Below are positions 7,733-17,622 of a stretch of DNA of 40,193 bases, piece after piece. Positions within the stretch are counted from its first letter, which is position 1. Each line of letters opens with the position of its first letter. This DNA comes from an uncultured Alphaproteobacteria bacterium (GTDB lineage: Bacteria > Pseudomonadota > Alphaproteobacteria > GCA-002720895): positions 1 through 40,193 of the forward strand of contig CACLKH010000008.1 of the NCBI GenBank assembly GCA_902607475.1. The letters run 5' to 3'. The notes beneath the pieces were generated by a model. That model saw nothing but the letters and a program-made list of their open reading frames with translations, was not told where the DNA came from and searched no databases. A program made the position numbers and the translations under genes.

Positions 7733-10700
7733 ATGAAAATTGAAAGAAAGTTTACTAAAGAGGGTGAATCTCCCTACAACGGAGTAACCTTTAAAAAAGT
7801 TAAATCTGAGATTAGAAATCCTGATGGTTCTTTAATATTTAAATTAGATGATGTTGAAGTCCCTATTAAATGGTCTCAAGTGGCAACAGATATAATTGCA
7901 CAAAAATATTTTAGAAAAAAAGGAGTGCCTAAATATCTAATAAAAATATCTGAAAAAAATATACCAAATTGGCTTTCAAGAAGTATGCCGGATGAAAATA
8001 AATTAAAAAAAATTCCTGAAAAAGAAAGATTTATCGCTGAAACTTCCTCTAAACAAGTTTTTGATAGAATTGCTGGTACTTGGACGTATTGGGGTTGGAA
8101 AGGTAAGTATTTTAATACTGAAGATGATGCTAAGACTTTTTATGATGAATTAAGATTTATTTTGTGTCAACAAATAGCCGCTCCTAATTCACCCCAATGG
8201 TTTAATACAGGGTTAAACTGGGCGTATGGTATTAATGGCCCAGCTCAAGGACATTTTTATGTAGACAATAAATCAGGGAAATTAAACTTATCAGAAACTG
8301 CGTATGAACATCCTCAACCACACGCTTGTTTTATTCAAAACGTAAGTGATGATCTTGTTAATGAAGGGGGAATAATGGATTTATGGGTAAAAGAAGCAAG
8401 GCTATTTAAGTATGGATCTGGAACTGGAAGTAATTTCTCCCGATTAAGAGGAGATGGGGAAAATTTATCAGGCGGTGGAAAATCATCAGGTTTAATGAGT
8501 TTCTTAAGAATTGGAGATAGATCAGCTGGGGCTATAAAATCTGGTGGCACTACTAGAAGGGCAGCAAAAATGGTAGTTGTTGATGTAGATCACCCAGATA
8601 TAGAAGATTTTGTTAATTGGAAAGTAAAAGAAGAACAAAAAGTTGCATCTTTAGTCGTGGGATCTAAAATTTGCGAAAAACATTTAAATGAAATAATGGA
8701 GGCTTGCTGGAATAATGAATTTGATGATGAAAAAAGATTCGATCCTAAAAAAAATTTAGTTTTAAAAGGAAAAATAATAGATGCAAAAAAGTCAATGGTT
8801 CCAGAAAATTATATTCAAAGAATATTAGAATTTGCAAAACAAGGATTTAAATCCTTAAAATTTCAAACATATGATACTGATTGGGATTCTGAAGCATATC
8901 TTACTGTTTCAGGACAAAATTCAAATAATTCTGTAAGAGTAACTAATGATTTTTTAAATTCCGTTTTAGAAAACAAAGAATGGAATCTTATTAGAAGAAC
9001 TGATCAAAAAATTCATAGATCAATTAATGCAAAAGATCTTTGGGAAAAAATAGGTTACGCAGCTTGGTCATGTGCAGATCCAGGAATACAATATGATACC
9101 ACAATTAATGAATGGCATACGTGCCCTAAAAGTGGAAGAATAAATGCCTCTAATCCCTGCTCTGAGTATATGTTTCTTGATAATACTGCATGCAACCTAG
9201 CTTCTATAAATTTAATTGAATTTTTGGATCATAATGGAAAATTTCAAATAGAAAATTTCAAACACACAATAAAACTTTTTACAATTGTATTAGAAATTTC
9301 AGTAATGATGGCTCAATTTCCTTCAAAAGAAATTGCTGAACTTTCTTATGAATTTAGAACTTTGGGTCTTGGGTATGCAAATATAGGAGGTTTACTGATG
9401 CAACAAGGATATAGTTATGATAGCAATGAAGGAAGAGCAATTTGTGCATCTATAACTGCTTTAATGACTGGTGAGTCATATAATATTTCTTCTAAAATAG
9501 CAAAGGAACTCGGTTCATTTAAGAAATTTAAAGATAATAGAAAAGATATGCTAAGAGTAATTAGCAATCACAGGTTAGCAGCCCATGGTGAAAAAAATAA
9601 TTATGAAAATTTATCAATTCTTCCAGTACCAATAGAAAAAGATCATTGTCCAGATAAAGAATTAGTTTTCGCTGCAAAGAAATCTTGGGATGATGCTTTA
9701 AATAATGGAGAAAAGTACGGATTCAGAAATGCACAAACAACAGTAATTGCGCCCACTGGTACAATTGGTCTTGTCATGGATTGTGATACAACAGGTATTG
9801 AACCTGATTTTTCAACGATAAAATTTAAAAAACTAGCTGGGGGAGGCTATTTTAAAATTATTAATAGATTAATACCTATTTCTCTAAAAAATCTTGGTTA
9901 TAGTAAATTTCAGATTGATGAAATAACTAAATATGCTGTTGGAAATGGTACGTTAGAAAATTGTAAAACAATTAATCATAAAACTTTAAAAGAAAAAGGT
10001 TTTACAAGTGAAATATTAAAAAAGATTGAAATAAAATTAAGAAACGCTTTTGATATAAAATTTATTTTTAACAAATTTATTATCGGTGAAGATTTTTGTA
10101 TAAATAATTTAAAATTAAAATCTGAAAATTTAAATGATCCATCTTTCAATATGCTTGAGCATTTGGGTTTCAGTGAAAATGAAATAGATGATGCAAATAC
10201 ATATTGTTGTGGATCAATGACATTGGAAAAAGCGCCACATATAAAAGAAGAGCATTTACCAATATTTGATTGTGCCAACCCTTGTGGAAAAATTGGAAAA
10301 CGTTTTTTATCAACTGAAAGCCATATTAAAATGATGGCTGCTGCGCAACCATTTATTTCTGGTGCAATTTCAAAAACAATCAACATGCCTAATAAAGCAA
10401 CTATTAAAGAATGTAAAAACTCTTATATACAATCTTGGAAATTAGGGCTAAAAGCTAATGCACTTTATAGAGACGGATCAAAATTATCCCAACCACTAAG
10501 CTCTGCTATTATTGAAGAGGAAGAACTGAAAGAAGAAAGTTCTCCAAAAGAAAAAACTATGCATGCAGCAGAAAAAATCGCTCAAGATTATGTAAAAGAA
10601 ATTGTAAGAACAAAAAGAAGTAGATTACCTGATAGAAGAAAAGGTTACACACAAAAAGCAATTGTTGCTGGACATAAAGTTTATTTAAGAACTGGAGAAT

Positions 10701-11314
10701 ATGATGACGGCTCAATTGGTGAAATATTTCTTGATATGCATAAAGAAGGAGCTGCGTTTAGAAGCTTGATGAATAATTTTGCAATCGCAATATCTATAGG
10801 ACTTCAATATGGTGTTCCTCTTGAAGAATTTGTTGAAGCTTATGTAAATACAAAATTTGAACCATCTGGTACAGTTCAAGGTAATGATTCAATAAAAATG
10901 GCAAGTTCTATTTTAGATTATGTTTTCAGAGAATTAGCTATATCATATTTGAATAAAAAAGACCTTGCACATTTTAATCCAGATCAAAAAATATCCATTA
11001 GTGAATCCAATATAAATAAAATACAAGAATTAAAAGCCGCTGCTATTAACGATTCATTATCAAGATATGCTAGTACTGGTTATGTGAGAAATAATTTTTA
11101 TGTTCTTTCAGGTGGTATGGAAAACATAGAAATTGAAAAAAATACAAAAAATAAAAAAGAAAAAATACAAAAAAATGTAGATGATTTAATAATAAAAGCA
11201 AAACTAAAAGGTTATGAGGGTGATGCGTGTGAGGAATGCGGAAATTTTACTTTAGTAAGAAATGGAACATGCTTGAAATGTGATACTTGTGGTGGAACTA
11301 CAGGATGTAGTTAA
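7733..11314 (+). CDS. nrdJ: Class II (adenosylcobalamin-dependent) ribonucleotide reductase
   Basis: Reduces ribonucleotides to deoxyribonucleotides using adenosylcobalamin to generate the thiyl radical; independent of oxygen. The 1193-aa length fits the long NrdJ form. Visible features: [17 protein letters not shown] near the N-terminus, [13 protein letters not shown], the active-site region [23 protein letters not shown] around residue 475, [19 protein letters not shown], and a C-terminal Cys-rich ribbon [27 protein letters not shown] that probably re-reduces the active site or binds zinc. No in-frame break. It is followed after 5 bases by a RidA-like gene. Two NrdR-like boxes precede it. 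It makes the cell dependent on vitamin B12; no cobalamin synthesis genes lie in the window. Confidence 0.96.
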   Translation: MKIERKFTKEGESPYNGVTFKKVKSEIRNPDGSLIFKLDDVEVPIKWSQVATDIIAQKYFRKKGVPKYLIKISEKNIPNWLSRSMPDENKLKKIPEKERFIAETSSKQVFDRIAGTWTYWGWKGKYFNTEDDAKTFYDELRFILCQQIAAPNSPQWFNTGLNWAYGINGPAQGHFYVDNKSGKLNLSETAYEHPQPHACFIQNVSDDLVNEGGIMDLWVKEARLFKYGSGTGSNFSRLRGDGENLSGGGKSSGLMSFLRIGDRSAGAIKSGGTTRRAAKMVVVDVDHPDIEDFVNWKVKEEQKVASLVVGSKICEKHLNEIMEACWNNEFDDEKRFDPKKNLVLKGKIIDAKKSMVPENYIQRILEFAKQGFKSLKFQTYDTDWDSEAYLTVSGQNSNNSVRVTNDFLNSVLENKEWNLIRRTDQKIHRSINAKDLWEKIGYAAWSCADPGIQYDTTINEWHTCPKSGRINASNPCSEYMFLDNTACNLASINLIEFLDHNGKFQIENFKHTIKLFTIVLEISVMMAQFPSKEIAELSYEFRTLGLGYANIGGLLMQQGYSYDSNEGRAICASITALMTGESYNISSKIAKELGSFKKFKDNRKDMLRVISNHRLAAHGEKNNYENLSILPVPIEKDHCPDKELVFAAKKSWDDALNNGEKYGFRNAQTTVIAPTGTIGLVMDCDTTGIEPDFSTIKFKKLAGGGYFKIINRLIPISLKNLGYSKFQIDEITKYAVGNGTLENCKTINHKTLKEKGFTSEILKKIEIKLRNAFDIKFIFNKFIIGEDFCINNLKLKSENLNDPSFNMLEHLGFSENEIDDANTYCCGSMTLEKAPHIKEEHLPIFDCANPCGKIGKRFLSTESHIKMMAAAQPFISGAISKTINMPNKATIKECKNSYIQSWKLGLKANALYRDGSKLSQPLSSAIIEEEELKEESSPKEKTMHAAEKIAQDYVKEIVRTKRSRLPDRRKGYTQKAIVAGHKVYLRTGEYDDGSIGEIFLDMHKEGAAFRSLMNNFAIAISIGLQYGVPLEEFVEAYVNTKFEPSGTVQGNDSIKMASSILDYVFRELAISYLNKKDLAHFNPDQKISISESNINKIQELKAAAINDSLSRYASTGYVRNNFYVLSGGMENIEIEKNTKNKKEKIQKNVDDLIIKAKLKGYEGDACEECGNFTLVRNGTCLKCDTCGGTTGCS

Positions 11315-11319
11315 AATAT

Positions 11320-11784
11320 ATGAAAAATTCTATAAAAAAAAGCCTGAATAACATGGGCTTTTCTTTACCAAAAAGTATTAAAGTAGCTGGCTCTTATGTG
11401 CCCTTCTTAAAAGAAAATAAATTTTTATTTATATCAGGTCAATTGCCAATAAAAAATAATAAAGTTTTATTTTTAGGAAAAATTAATGAAAAAAATAAAA
11501 AATATGGATATGAAGCAGCACAATTATGTGCTCTAAATATTTTAGGATTAATTAATATAGCAATAAAAGGTAATTTTAGTGAAATAATAAGGTGTGTTAG
11601 AATAAATGGTTTTGTTAATTGTGAAAAAAGTTTTTTGGAACACCCTTTTGTAATTAATGGAGCGTCAGATTTAATTAAAAAAATTTTAAAAAAAAAAGGA
11701 TTACATACAAGAACTGCAATTGGAGTTAGTAGTTTGCCATTTAATGCAAGCGTTGAGGTTGATGCAATTTTTTTAACTAAATAA
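11320..11784 (+). CDS. RidA/YjgF family protein
   Basis: Small trimeric RidA-fold protein, 154 aa. Members of the best-known subgroup deaminate reactive enamine/imine intermediates released by PLP enzymes. The sequence follows the alphaproteobacterial long variant: AGSYVPFLKENKFLFISGQLP, AAQLCALNILGLINIAI, CVRINGFVNCEKSF, VINGASDLI and HTRTAIGVSSLPFNASVEVDAIF. The Arg in RTAIG is at the position of the substrate-binding Arg of active RidA. It starts 5 bases after nrdJ and likely shares its transcript. The 3' end overlaps clpA (convergent) by 8 bases. Exact substrate is unknown. Confidence 0.86.
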   Translation: MKNSIKKSLNNMGFSLPKSIKVAGSYVPFLKENKFLFISGQLPIKNNKVLFLGKINEKNKKYGYEAAQLCALNILGLINIAIKGNFSEIIRCVRINGFVNCEKSFLEHPFVINGASDLIKKILKKKGLHTRTAIGVSSLPFNASVEVDAIFLTK

Positions 11785-14056
11785 TTTTTTCTTTCTTTTT
11801 TTCAGTTACAAAATCAAATTTTAATTTATTATTATTTTTTAAATTAATTTTTATTAAAATTCGTGATTTAAAATTATTAGATAATAAATAATCAGCTATT
11901 GGTTCTTTAATTTTTAATTGTATTAATCTTGCAAGTTGTCGCGCTCCATATATTTCACTATAACCATTTTTCACTAAAAAATTCTTTACACTTTTAGAAA
12001 TTTCAATTGCAATATTTTTTTCTTTCAATCTGCTTTTAAGTTGTGTAATAAATTTGTTAACAATTTTATGAACTGTTATAGGGGTTAATGAATCAAAAGA
12101 TATAATAGAATCTAATCTATTTCTAAATTCAGGTTTAAAAAAAAATTTAATTTCCTCTTCGTTATTCAATTTTTCTTTATTTGTTTTAAAACCCATCTTA
12201 CCTTTTGTTAGATTTTCACCGCCAATATTAGTTGTTAATATTAAGATTGTATTTTTAAAATTGACTGATTTTCCATTATTATCTGTTAATCTTCCATAGT
12301 CCATTACTTGAAGTAATATATTGAAAAGATCTTGATGAGCTTTTTCAATTTCATCAAATAATACTACTGAATGTGGATGTTGATCAACAGCTTCAGTAAG
12401 AAGGCCACCTTGATCAAAACCCACGTAGCCAGGGGGTGAGCCAATTAGTCTGGCAATACTATGTTTTTCTGAATATTCAGACATATCTAGTCTAATAAAT
12501 TTTGATTCTAAAGAATTTGATAACTGTTTTGCTAACTCAGTTTTTCCAACTCCTGTTGGACCAGTAAATAAAAAACAACCAACTGGTTTATCTGGTTCAG
12601 ATAATCCAGCCTGAGATACTTTTATTGAACGTGCTAAATCATCAACAGCTTTATCTTGTCCAAATATTAATTTTTTTATTTTTTTATCTAAATTTTTTAC
12701 TAATAAATTATTTTGATTACTAATACTTTTGAGAGGAATTTTTGCAATTCTTGAAATAGTATTAATTATATCTGAACCATTAATTAAGTTTTTTTTATTT
12801 TCAAAAGTTTTTTTATATGCTCCAGCTTCATCTATAATATCAATAGCTTTATCTGGTAATTTTTTTTCTGTAATATATCTATTTGCTAAATCAATAGCTA
12901 ATTGTAAAGCTTCATCTGTGTATTTTAAATTATGAAAATTTTCATAATATTTTTTAATACCTTGTAATATTTCGAAACATTCTTTTATAGATGGTTCTGA
13001 TATGTCTATTTTTTGAAATCGTCTTGAAAAAGCTTTATCCTTATCAAAATAATTTCTATATTCTTTATATGTTGTTGAACCTATACATCTAATTTGTCCA
13101 TTAGATAAAACTGGTTTTAAAATATTTGAAGCATCCATAGAACCTCCACTTGTAGCACCTGCTCCAACTATAGTGTGTATTTCATCAATAAATAAAATAT
13201 TATTTTTAGACAAACTCATATTTTTTATAACTTTTTTCATTCTTTCTTCAAAATCACCTCTATATTTTGTTCCAGCAATTAACCCTGCTAAATCTAATTG
13301 ATGAATCACTGATTTTTGCAAAAATTTAGGAACTTCATTATTAAAAATTTTAAGAGCTAAGCCTTCGGCTATCGCTGTCTTTCCTACACCAGGTTCACCA
13401 ACATATAAAGGATTATTTTTTAAACGTCTTGATAATATTTGTATTGTTCTTTCAATTTCATTATTTCTACCTATTAATTTATCAATTTTTTTATTTTTAG
13501 CTTTATTAATTAAATTGATAGTAAAACCATCATTTTTTTTTTCTTTTGGTTGATAAGTGTTAGGATATATAAATTTATCTTCCTTATTTTCTTTTTCTTC
13601 TTCTATTTCTTCTTCTTTATCTTCATTTTTTTCTATACCATGTGAAATAAAATTTAATGCGTCCAATCTTGACATATCTTGTTTTTGTAAAAAATAAACT
13701 GCATGCGACTCTCTTTCTGAGAAAAATGAAACTAACACATTTGCTCCATTAATTTTTGTACTTTCAGATGTATAAACATGTGATGCCGTTTTTTGCAAAA
13801 CTCTTTGGAAACTTGCTGATGGCTCAGCTTCTTGTACAGTCGCAGATGTTATGCTTTCTAATTCTTGATCAAGGTATTTTATTAAACTAATCTTAAGGTT
13901 TTTAACATCTACATTACAAGCTTTTAATACACTTAGTGCGTCTTCGTCATCTATTAAAGCAAGTAATAAATGCTCTAAAGTTACATATTCTTGTTGTCTA
14001 TCATTTGCATATGAAATGGCTCTTTTTATAGTTTTTTCTAAATTATCAGATAACAT
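11777..14056 (-). CDS. clpA: ATP-dependent Clp protease ATP-binding subunit ClpA
   Basis: AAA+ unfoldase that feeds substrates to ClpP and works with ClpS. I place the start at 14056 (MLSDNLEKTI, 759 aa) rather than 14098: the 14 extra residues of the track ORF lie inside clpS, and a GGAG ribosome binding site precedes the internal ATG. Clp N-domain repeats cover residues 1-145 (ANDRQQEYVTLEHLLLALIDDEDA); a charged Glu/Lys linker follows; AAA1 has GEPGVGKTAIAEG near 218 and FIDEIHTIVGAG; AAA2 has GPTGVGKTELAKQL near 498 and VVLFDEIEKAH. The start lies 4 bases beyond the clpS stop. clpP is not in the window. Confidence 0.95.
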   Translation of the reverse strand: MLSDNLEKTIKRAISYANDRQQEYVTLEHLLLALIDDEDALSVLKACNVDVKNLKISLIKYLDQELESITSATVQEAEPSASFQRVLQKTASHVYTSESTKINGANVLVSFFSERESHAVYFLQKQDMSRLDALNFISHGIEKNEDKEEEIEEEKENKEDKFIYPNTYQPKEKKNDGFTINLINKAKNKKIDKLIGRNNEIERTIQILSRRLKNNPLYVGEPGVGKTAIAEGLALKIFNNEVPKFLQKSVIHQLDLAGLIAGTKYRGDFEERMKKVIKNMSLSKNNILFIDEIHTIVGAGATSGGSMDASNILKPVLSNGQIRCIGSTTYKEYRNYFDKDKAFSRRFQKIDISEPSIKECFEILQGIKKYYENFHNLKYTDEALQLAIDLANRYITEKKLPDKAIDIIDEAGAYKKTFENKKNLINGSDIINTISRIAKIPLKSISNQNNLLVKNLDKKIKKLIFGQDKAVDDLARSIKVSQAGLSEPDKPVGCFLFTGPTGVGKTELAKQLSNSLESKFIRLDMSEYSEKHSIARLIGSPPGYVGFDQGGLLTEAVDQHPHSVVLFDEIEKAHQDLFNILLQVMDYGRLTDNNGKSVNFKNTILILTTNIGGENLTKGKMGFKTNKEKLNNEEEIKFFFKPEFRNRLDSIISFDSLTPITVHKIVNKFITQLKSRLKEKNIAIEISKSVKNFLVKNGYSEIYGARQLARLIQLKIKEPIADYLLSNNFKSRILIKINLKNNNKLKFDFVTEKKKEKII

Positions 14057-14060
14057 TTTT

Positions 14061-14387
14061 TTAATTTTTCTCCAAAATACAAAGCAAAGGAAAACCATTA
14101 TTCCTAGACGTATTAATAACTTTTAATATTTTTGTTTCAGCAATCTCAAATGTAAAAATACCACAGATAGCGGCTCCTTTATTATGTACTTCTAACATTA
14201 TTTTAGAAGCCTCTTCATGGTTCTTTTTAAAAAAATTTTTTAGCAAATAAACTACAAAATCCATTGGTGTATAATCATCATTTAACATAATAACTTTATA
14301 CAAAGATGGTTTTTTTAATTTTTTTTTAGTGCTTTTTTTTATTAAAACTTCGTTGTCTTGGTCTATATTTTTTATAAATTTTGGCAT
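14061..14387 (-). CDS. clpS: ClpS adaptor, N-degron recognition
   Basis: Binds proteins bearing N-terminal Leu, Phe, Trp or Tyr and delivers them to ClpA. 108 aa: a flexible N-terminal tail rich in Lys, then the core YKVIMLNDDYTPMDFVVYLLKNFF. The N-degron pocket residues are recognisable in LNDDYTPM and in VHNKGAAICGIFTFEIAETK, where the His after EV matches the pocket His of E. coli ClpS. Immediately upstream of clpA, the usual order. The nearest upstream gene, phosphomannomutase, is 49 bases away on the same strand, so a shared transcript or a weak internal promoter are both possible. Confidence 0.95.
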   Translation of the reverse strand: MPKFIKNIDQDNEVLIKKSTKKKLKKPSLYKVIMLNDDYTPMDFVVYLLKNFFKKNHEEASKIMLEVHNKGAAICGIFTFEIAETKILKVINTSRNNGFPLLCILEKN

Positions 14388-14436
14388 TAGATTTTATTTA
14401 TTAATAAAGAAATTATAAATATAAAAAAAAAAATAG

Positions 14437-15819
14437 TCAAAATTTTGGAACTTTAAAACTACATTTTTTTAAATTTTTTCTTAAATTTAATTTAACCTTG
14501 TTAAGATTTTTTTTGGTATATGCTTCACATCTAGCAACAATGATATTTTGAGTGTTAGATGCTCTAACTAGCCACCAACCATCTTTAGTTGAATATCTTA
14601 CGCCGTCTATAGCAATAAATTTTTTTTTCTCTTTTTTTAAATTTTTTTTTAATTTTTCAACAATTGTAAATTTTTCAGTTTCTGTAGTATTAAATCTTAA
14701 TTCAGGTGTATTATAAGATTTTTCCATATCACTAAATATTTTGGATAATGATTTATTAGAATCACAAAAAAGGTTTAAAAATCTAATTGATGCATAAATA
14801 GCATCATCAAATCCATAGTATTTATCAGCGAAAAAAATATGGCCGCTCATTTCCCCAGCAAAAATTGCTTTTGTTTCTTTCATTTTTTCTTTTATTAATG
14901 AGTGACCTGTCTTCCAAAAAAAAGGCTTGCCTTTTAATTTTTTAATTTCATTAAAAACAATTTGACTTGATTTTATATCTAAAATAATTTTCGACTTTGG
15001 TTTTTCTAAAAGAACATCTTTGGCTAAAAAAGCAACAATTTTATCTGCGTATATTATTTTACCTTCATTATCAACAACTCCTAATCTGTCTCCATCTCCA
15101 TCAAAAGCAAAACCAAAATCACATTTTTTTTTTTTTACTAAGTTTATTAATTGTTTTAAATTTTTTTCTATTGTTGGATCTGGATGATGAGCAGGAAAAC
15201 TACCATCAATTTTTTCATTAATAAGATAATGTTTTCCATTTAGTTTCTTGGTTAAACGAGAAATTATTTCACCACTTGATCCATTACCCGGATCCCAAGC
15301 AATTTTAATATTTTTCTTTACCTTTGCTGAATTAGTTAAAAAAAATAAATATTTATCTTTGATAGATATTTTATTTACTTTTCCTCTTTTATTTTTATAG
15401 AAATCCCCTTTAGATGAAATTTTTGCTATATTTAAAATATCTTTCCCAACAATACTTTTATTTTTTAATAACATTTTAAAACCATTATAATTGGGTGGGT
15501 TATGAGATCCTGTAATCATAATTCCACTATCTAATTTTTTTGAATACATAGAAAAATAAAGTAATGGCGTTGGAACAAGACCAATTTTAAATACTTCTAT
15601 TCCTTGTGATAACAAACCTTTTATAAGTTCTTTATGAATTTTAAGAGAACTATGTCTTCCATCGTAACCAATTACTACATTTTTATATTTATTTCTTTTT
15701 AAAAGAGTTGCAAAAGATTTTCCTAAATATAACGCATCTATTAAATTAAGATCTTTTCCAACAATACCCCTTATATCATATTCACGTAATATTGTTTTAT
15801 TGAAAGTGTGGCTGTACAT
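14437..15819 (-). CDS. manB: Phosphomannomutase/phosphoglucomutase
   Basis: Alpha-D-phosphohexomutase interconverting hexose-6-phosphate and hexose-1-phosphate for sugar nucleotide supply to lipopolysaccharide or other glycans. 460 aa, typical of the bifunctional PMM/PGM (AlgC-like) group. Four hallmark loops are present in order: phosphoserine loop GIMITGSHNPPNYNGFKM near residue 100; metal loop FAFDGDGDRLGVVD near 238; sugar-binding loop GEMSGHIFFADKYYGFDDA; and phosphate-binding loop DGWWLVRASNTQ near the C-terminus. Substrate preference between mannose and glucose cannot be settled by sight. Lies 17 bases downstream of a small membrane-protein gene, in an apparent five-gene minus-strand run. 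The symbol could equally be pgm or algC. Confidence 0.92.
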   Translation of the reverse strand: MYSHTFNKTILREYDIRGIVGKDLNLIDALYLGKSFATLLKRNKYKNVVIGYDGRHSSLKIHKELIKGLLSQGIEVFKIGLVPTPLLYFSMYSKKLDSGIMITGSHNPPNYNGFKMLLKNKSIVGKDILNIAKISSKGDFYKNKRGKVNKISIKDKYLFFLTNSAKVKKNIKIAWDPGNGSSGEIISRLTKKLNGKHYLINEKIDGSFPAHHPDPTIEKNLKQLINLVKKKKCDFGFAFDGDGDRLGVVDNEGKIIYADKIVAFLAKDVLLEKPKSKIILDIKSSQIVFNEIKKLKGKPFFWKTGHSLIKEKMKETKAIFAGEMSGHIFFADKYYGFDDAIYASIRFLNLFCDSNKSLSKIFSDMEKSYNTPELRFNTTETEKFTIVEKLKKNLKKEKKKFIAIDGVRYSTKDGWWLVRASNTQNIIVARCEAYTKKNLNKVKLNLRKNLKKCSFKVPKF

Positions 15820-15836
15820 TAAAAAATTTTAAATGC

Positions 15837-16055
15837 CTAAATACCTAATAGGTTTAATATAGGTTTAAATAAATTTAGAATTTTTGATAATGACAGTAAT
15901 GAACCTATTTTACCTGTATAAATAAAATAAATAATTACTCCTACAATAAAAAAAATAAATAAATATCTGATTTTTAGATTTGTATTTTTAAAAAATTTTA
16001 TTAATAAAAAAATTAATAAAAAAATTAATAATGAGATTAATACGAGTTTAATCAT
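15837..16055 (-). CDS. Small hydrophobic membrane protein, function unknown
   Basis: 72 aa with two predicted transmembrane helices, roughly residues 3-20 (LVLISLLIFLLIFLLIKFF) and 30-47 (YLFIFFIVGVIIYFIYTG), and a hydrophobic C-terminal tail. I recognise no family. The start ATG overlaps the end of the decarboxylase gene by 8 bases (ATGATTAA), the same coupling geometry as aroQ-accB, which supports it being translated. It could be a truncated version of membrane-anchored J-domain proteins found in alphaproteobacteria, but no J domain is present, so this is only a guess. Confidence 0.6.
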   Translation of the reverse strand: MIKLVLISLLIFLLIFLLIKFFKNTNLKIRYLFIFFIVGVIIYFIYTGKIGSLLSLSKILNLFKPILNLLGI

Positions 16056-17514
16056 TAGATCTTATTGATTTTAATATTTTATCATCTTTAGTAAATTCGC
16101 TTACGTTTAAACAAATTTTTTTTATATGTCTCAAATTAAAAAAAGGATTAAGTAAAATTCCTCTTAACCATCTTAAATTATTATATTTAACAACTGAAAA
16201 GAAAATATTATGTTTTTTGAACAAAAATTTTTGAAGATTTAAATTTAGCAAATCATTTTCATTTGCATTCTTATTTCTTACTTCATATCTAAAGCAAAGA
16301 ATATTCATTTGAGGTTCACAAGCAATCTTAATATTGTTTATTTCTAATAATTTTTTTTTAAATAAATTAGTATATTTAAATGAATTTTCTATAATTTCTG
16401 AATAACTAAAATTTCCTAAATGTTGAAGTGATAACCACAATTTTAAAACATCTGGGTATCTTGTTCCTTGTAAAGTTATTTCACCCTGATGATATTCATC
16501 TTTATTTTTCATTACATAAGGCAAAGGAGTAAAAAAATCCGAATAAAGATATTTTTTATTTTTTAATAATAGCACTGAACAAGTTTTAGTTATATACAAC
16601 CACTTCTGTGGGTTGAATGAAATTGAGTCTGAATTTTCAATACCACTTAATTTATTTTTAAATTTGTCTGAAAAAGTTAAAGCACCTCCATAAACCGCAT
16701 CTGTATGCATCCACAATTTATATTTATCAGCTATTTTTGATACTTCATTTAAATCATCGACACTTCCGGTAATAGTTGTTCCTGCTGTAGCGACTATACA
16801 AAATGGAAAACCTTTATCTTTAATTTTTTGTCTTATTAATTTATCTAAATCAGATATTTTCATTCTTCCATCTGCGTTTGTTTGAATAGGAATAACTGAT
16901 TTTGTGCCTAAACCAAGAACCATTGCTGCTTTTTGTATTGAAGTATGAGATTCTTCAGATGCAAAAATATATGGTTTTCTTTTTAAACCAATTAAACCTT
17001 TTTCAAATGAACCTAGAATACGATTTCTAGCTAATGCTATTGCTTGTATGTTTGATAACGAACCACCCGCAAGCATTACTCCACCGGAATCTTGGCCGAG
17101 ATTAAATTTATTTGCTAAATTTTTTGTAACTTTATTTTCAATTTCTGTAAGTATTGGAGCAGTTTCTTTGCTAAGCATATTATTATTAATCGTTGAGCAT
17201 ATTATATCCCCAACAATAGACATAGTTGTTGGCAACGAATCCATATGACCTAAATAATATGGATTAGAAGCATTCATTGAATTATTAATTATAATTTTTA
17301 TTTGTTTTAAAATTTTTGATTCAGAAATAGGTAAATCATTAAGATTAAATTTATCAAAATTTTTTATATTTTTTGGTAATGGTGGAAATTTTTCTGCGTT
17401 TGAAGATCTATTTAGTAATACATCGACTATTTTATAGATAAAATATTTTATTTCTTTAACATTCTTTCCATAAGGATTCACGAATGCCATTTTTTGAATA
17501 TTTTTTTTTACCAT
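16048..17514 (-). CDS. PLP-dependent group II amino acid decarboxylase
   Basis: Fold-type I decarboxylase family that includes glutamate, diaminobutyrate, aromatic-amino-acid decarboxylases and sphingosine-phosphate lyase. 488 aa. Visible motifs: GVMLAGGSLSNIQAIALARNR, FASEESHTSIQKAAMVLGLG with the PLP-stacking His, CIVATAGTTITGSVDDLNEV, LWMHTDAVYGGA near 270 (conserved Asp), and SISFNPQKWLYITKTCSVLLL near 303 with the Schiff-base Lys. The usual DxHK is NPQK here, which is a deviation. The start at 17514 is favoured by AGAGAAA upstream; the second Met at 17490 lacks one. It heads a minus-strand run and is divergent from an iron-binding protein gene with a Fur box between them. Substrate unknown. 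Confidence 0.85.
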   Translation of the reverse strand: MVKKNIQKMAFVNPYGKNVKEIKYFIYKIVDVLLNRSSNAEKFPPLPKNIKNFDKFNLNDLPISESKILKQIKIIINNSMNASNPYYLGHMDSLPTTMSIVGDIICSTINNNMLSKETAPILTEIENKVTKNLANKFNLGQDSGGVMLAGGSLSNIQAIALARNRILGSFEKGLIGLKRKPYIFASEESHTSIQKAAMVLGLGTKSVIPIQTNADGRMKISDLDKLIRQKIKDKGFPFCIVATAGTTITGSVDDLNEVSKIADKYKLWMHTDAVYGGALTFSDKFKNKLSGIENSDSISFNPQKWLYITKTCSVLLLKNKKYLYSDFFTPLPYVMKNKDEYHQGEITLQGTRYPDVLKLWLSLQHLGNFSYSEIIENSFKYTNLFKKKLLEINNIKIACEPQMNILCFRYEVRNKNANENDLLNLNLQKFLFKKHNIFFSVVKYNNLRWLRGILLNPFFNLRHIKKICLNVSEFTKDDKILKSIRSND

Positions 17515-17583
17515 TAAATTTCTCTAATTGATTATTAAAAGTAATTGAAAAAAATTATAAACCAAATAATATCTTATAATTAT

Positions 17584-17602
17584 GATAATGATTATCATTA
17601 TC
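17584..17602. promoter_or_regulatory. Fur box, near-perfect consensus
   Basis: GATAATGATTATCATTATC matches the classical 19-base Fur consensus (GATAATGATAATCATTATC) at every position except the central base, where the palindrome has no constraint. It lies immediately downstream of a TATAAT -10 (17575-17580), so bound Fur-Fe would cover the start of transcription of the iron-binding protein gene at 17623. It is about 70 bases before the divergent decarboxylase gene, whose possible -10 is TATAAT on the minus strand at 17559-17554. Confidence 0.85.
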
Positions 17603-17622
17603 AGTAAATACTAAAATCTTCA

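Noticed and set aside
9976-10386. 136-aa minus-strand ORF inside nrdJ
   Set aside because: Lies fully within nrdJ, which has continuous conserved motifs; shadow ORF.
14057-14098. Upstream extension of clpA (MVFLCFVFWRKIKK)
   Set aside because: Lies inside clpS and is unlike ClpA N-termini; the ATG at 14056 has a GGAG site.
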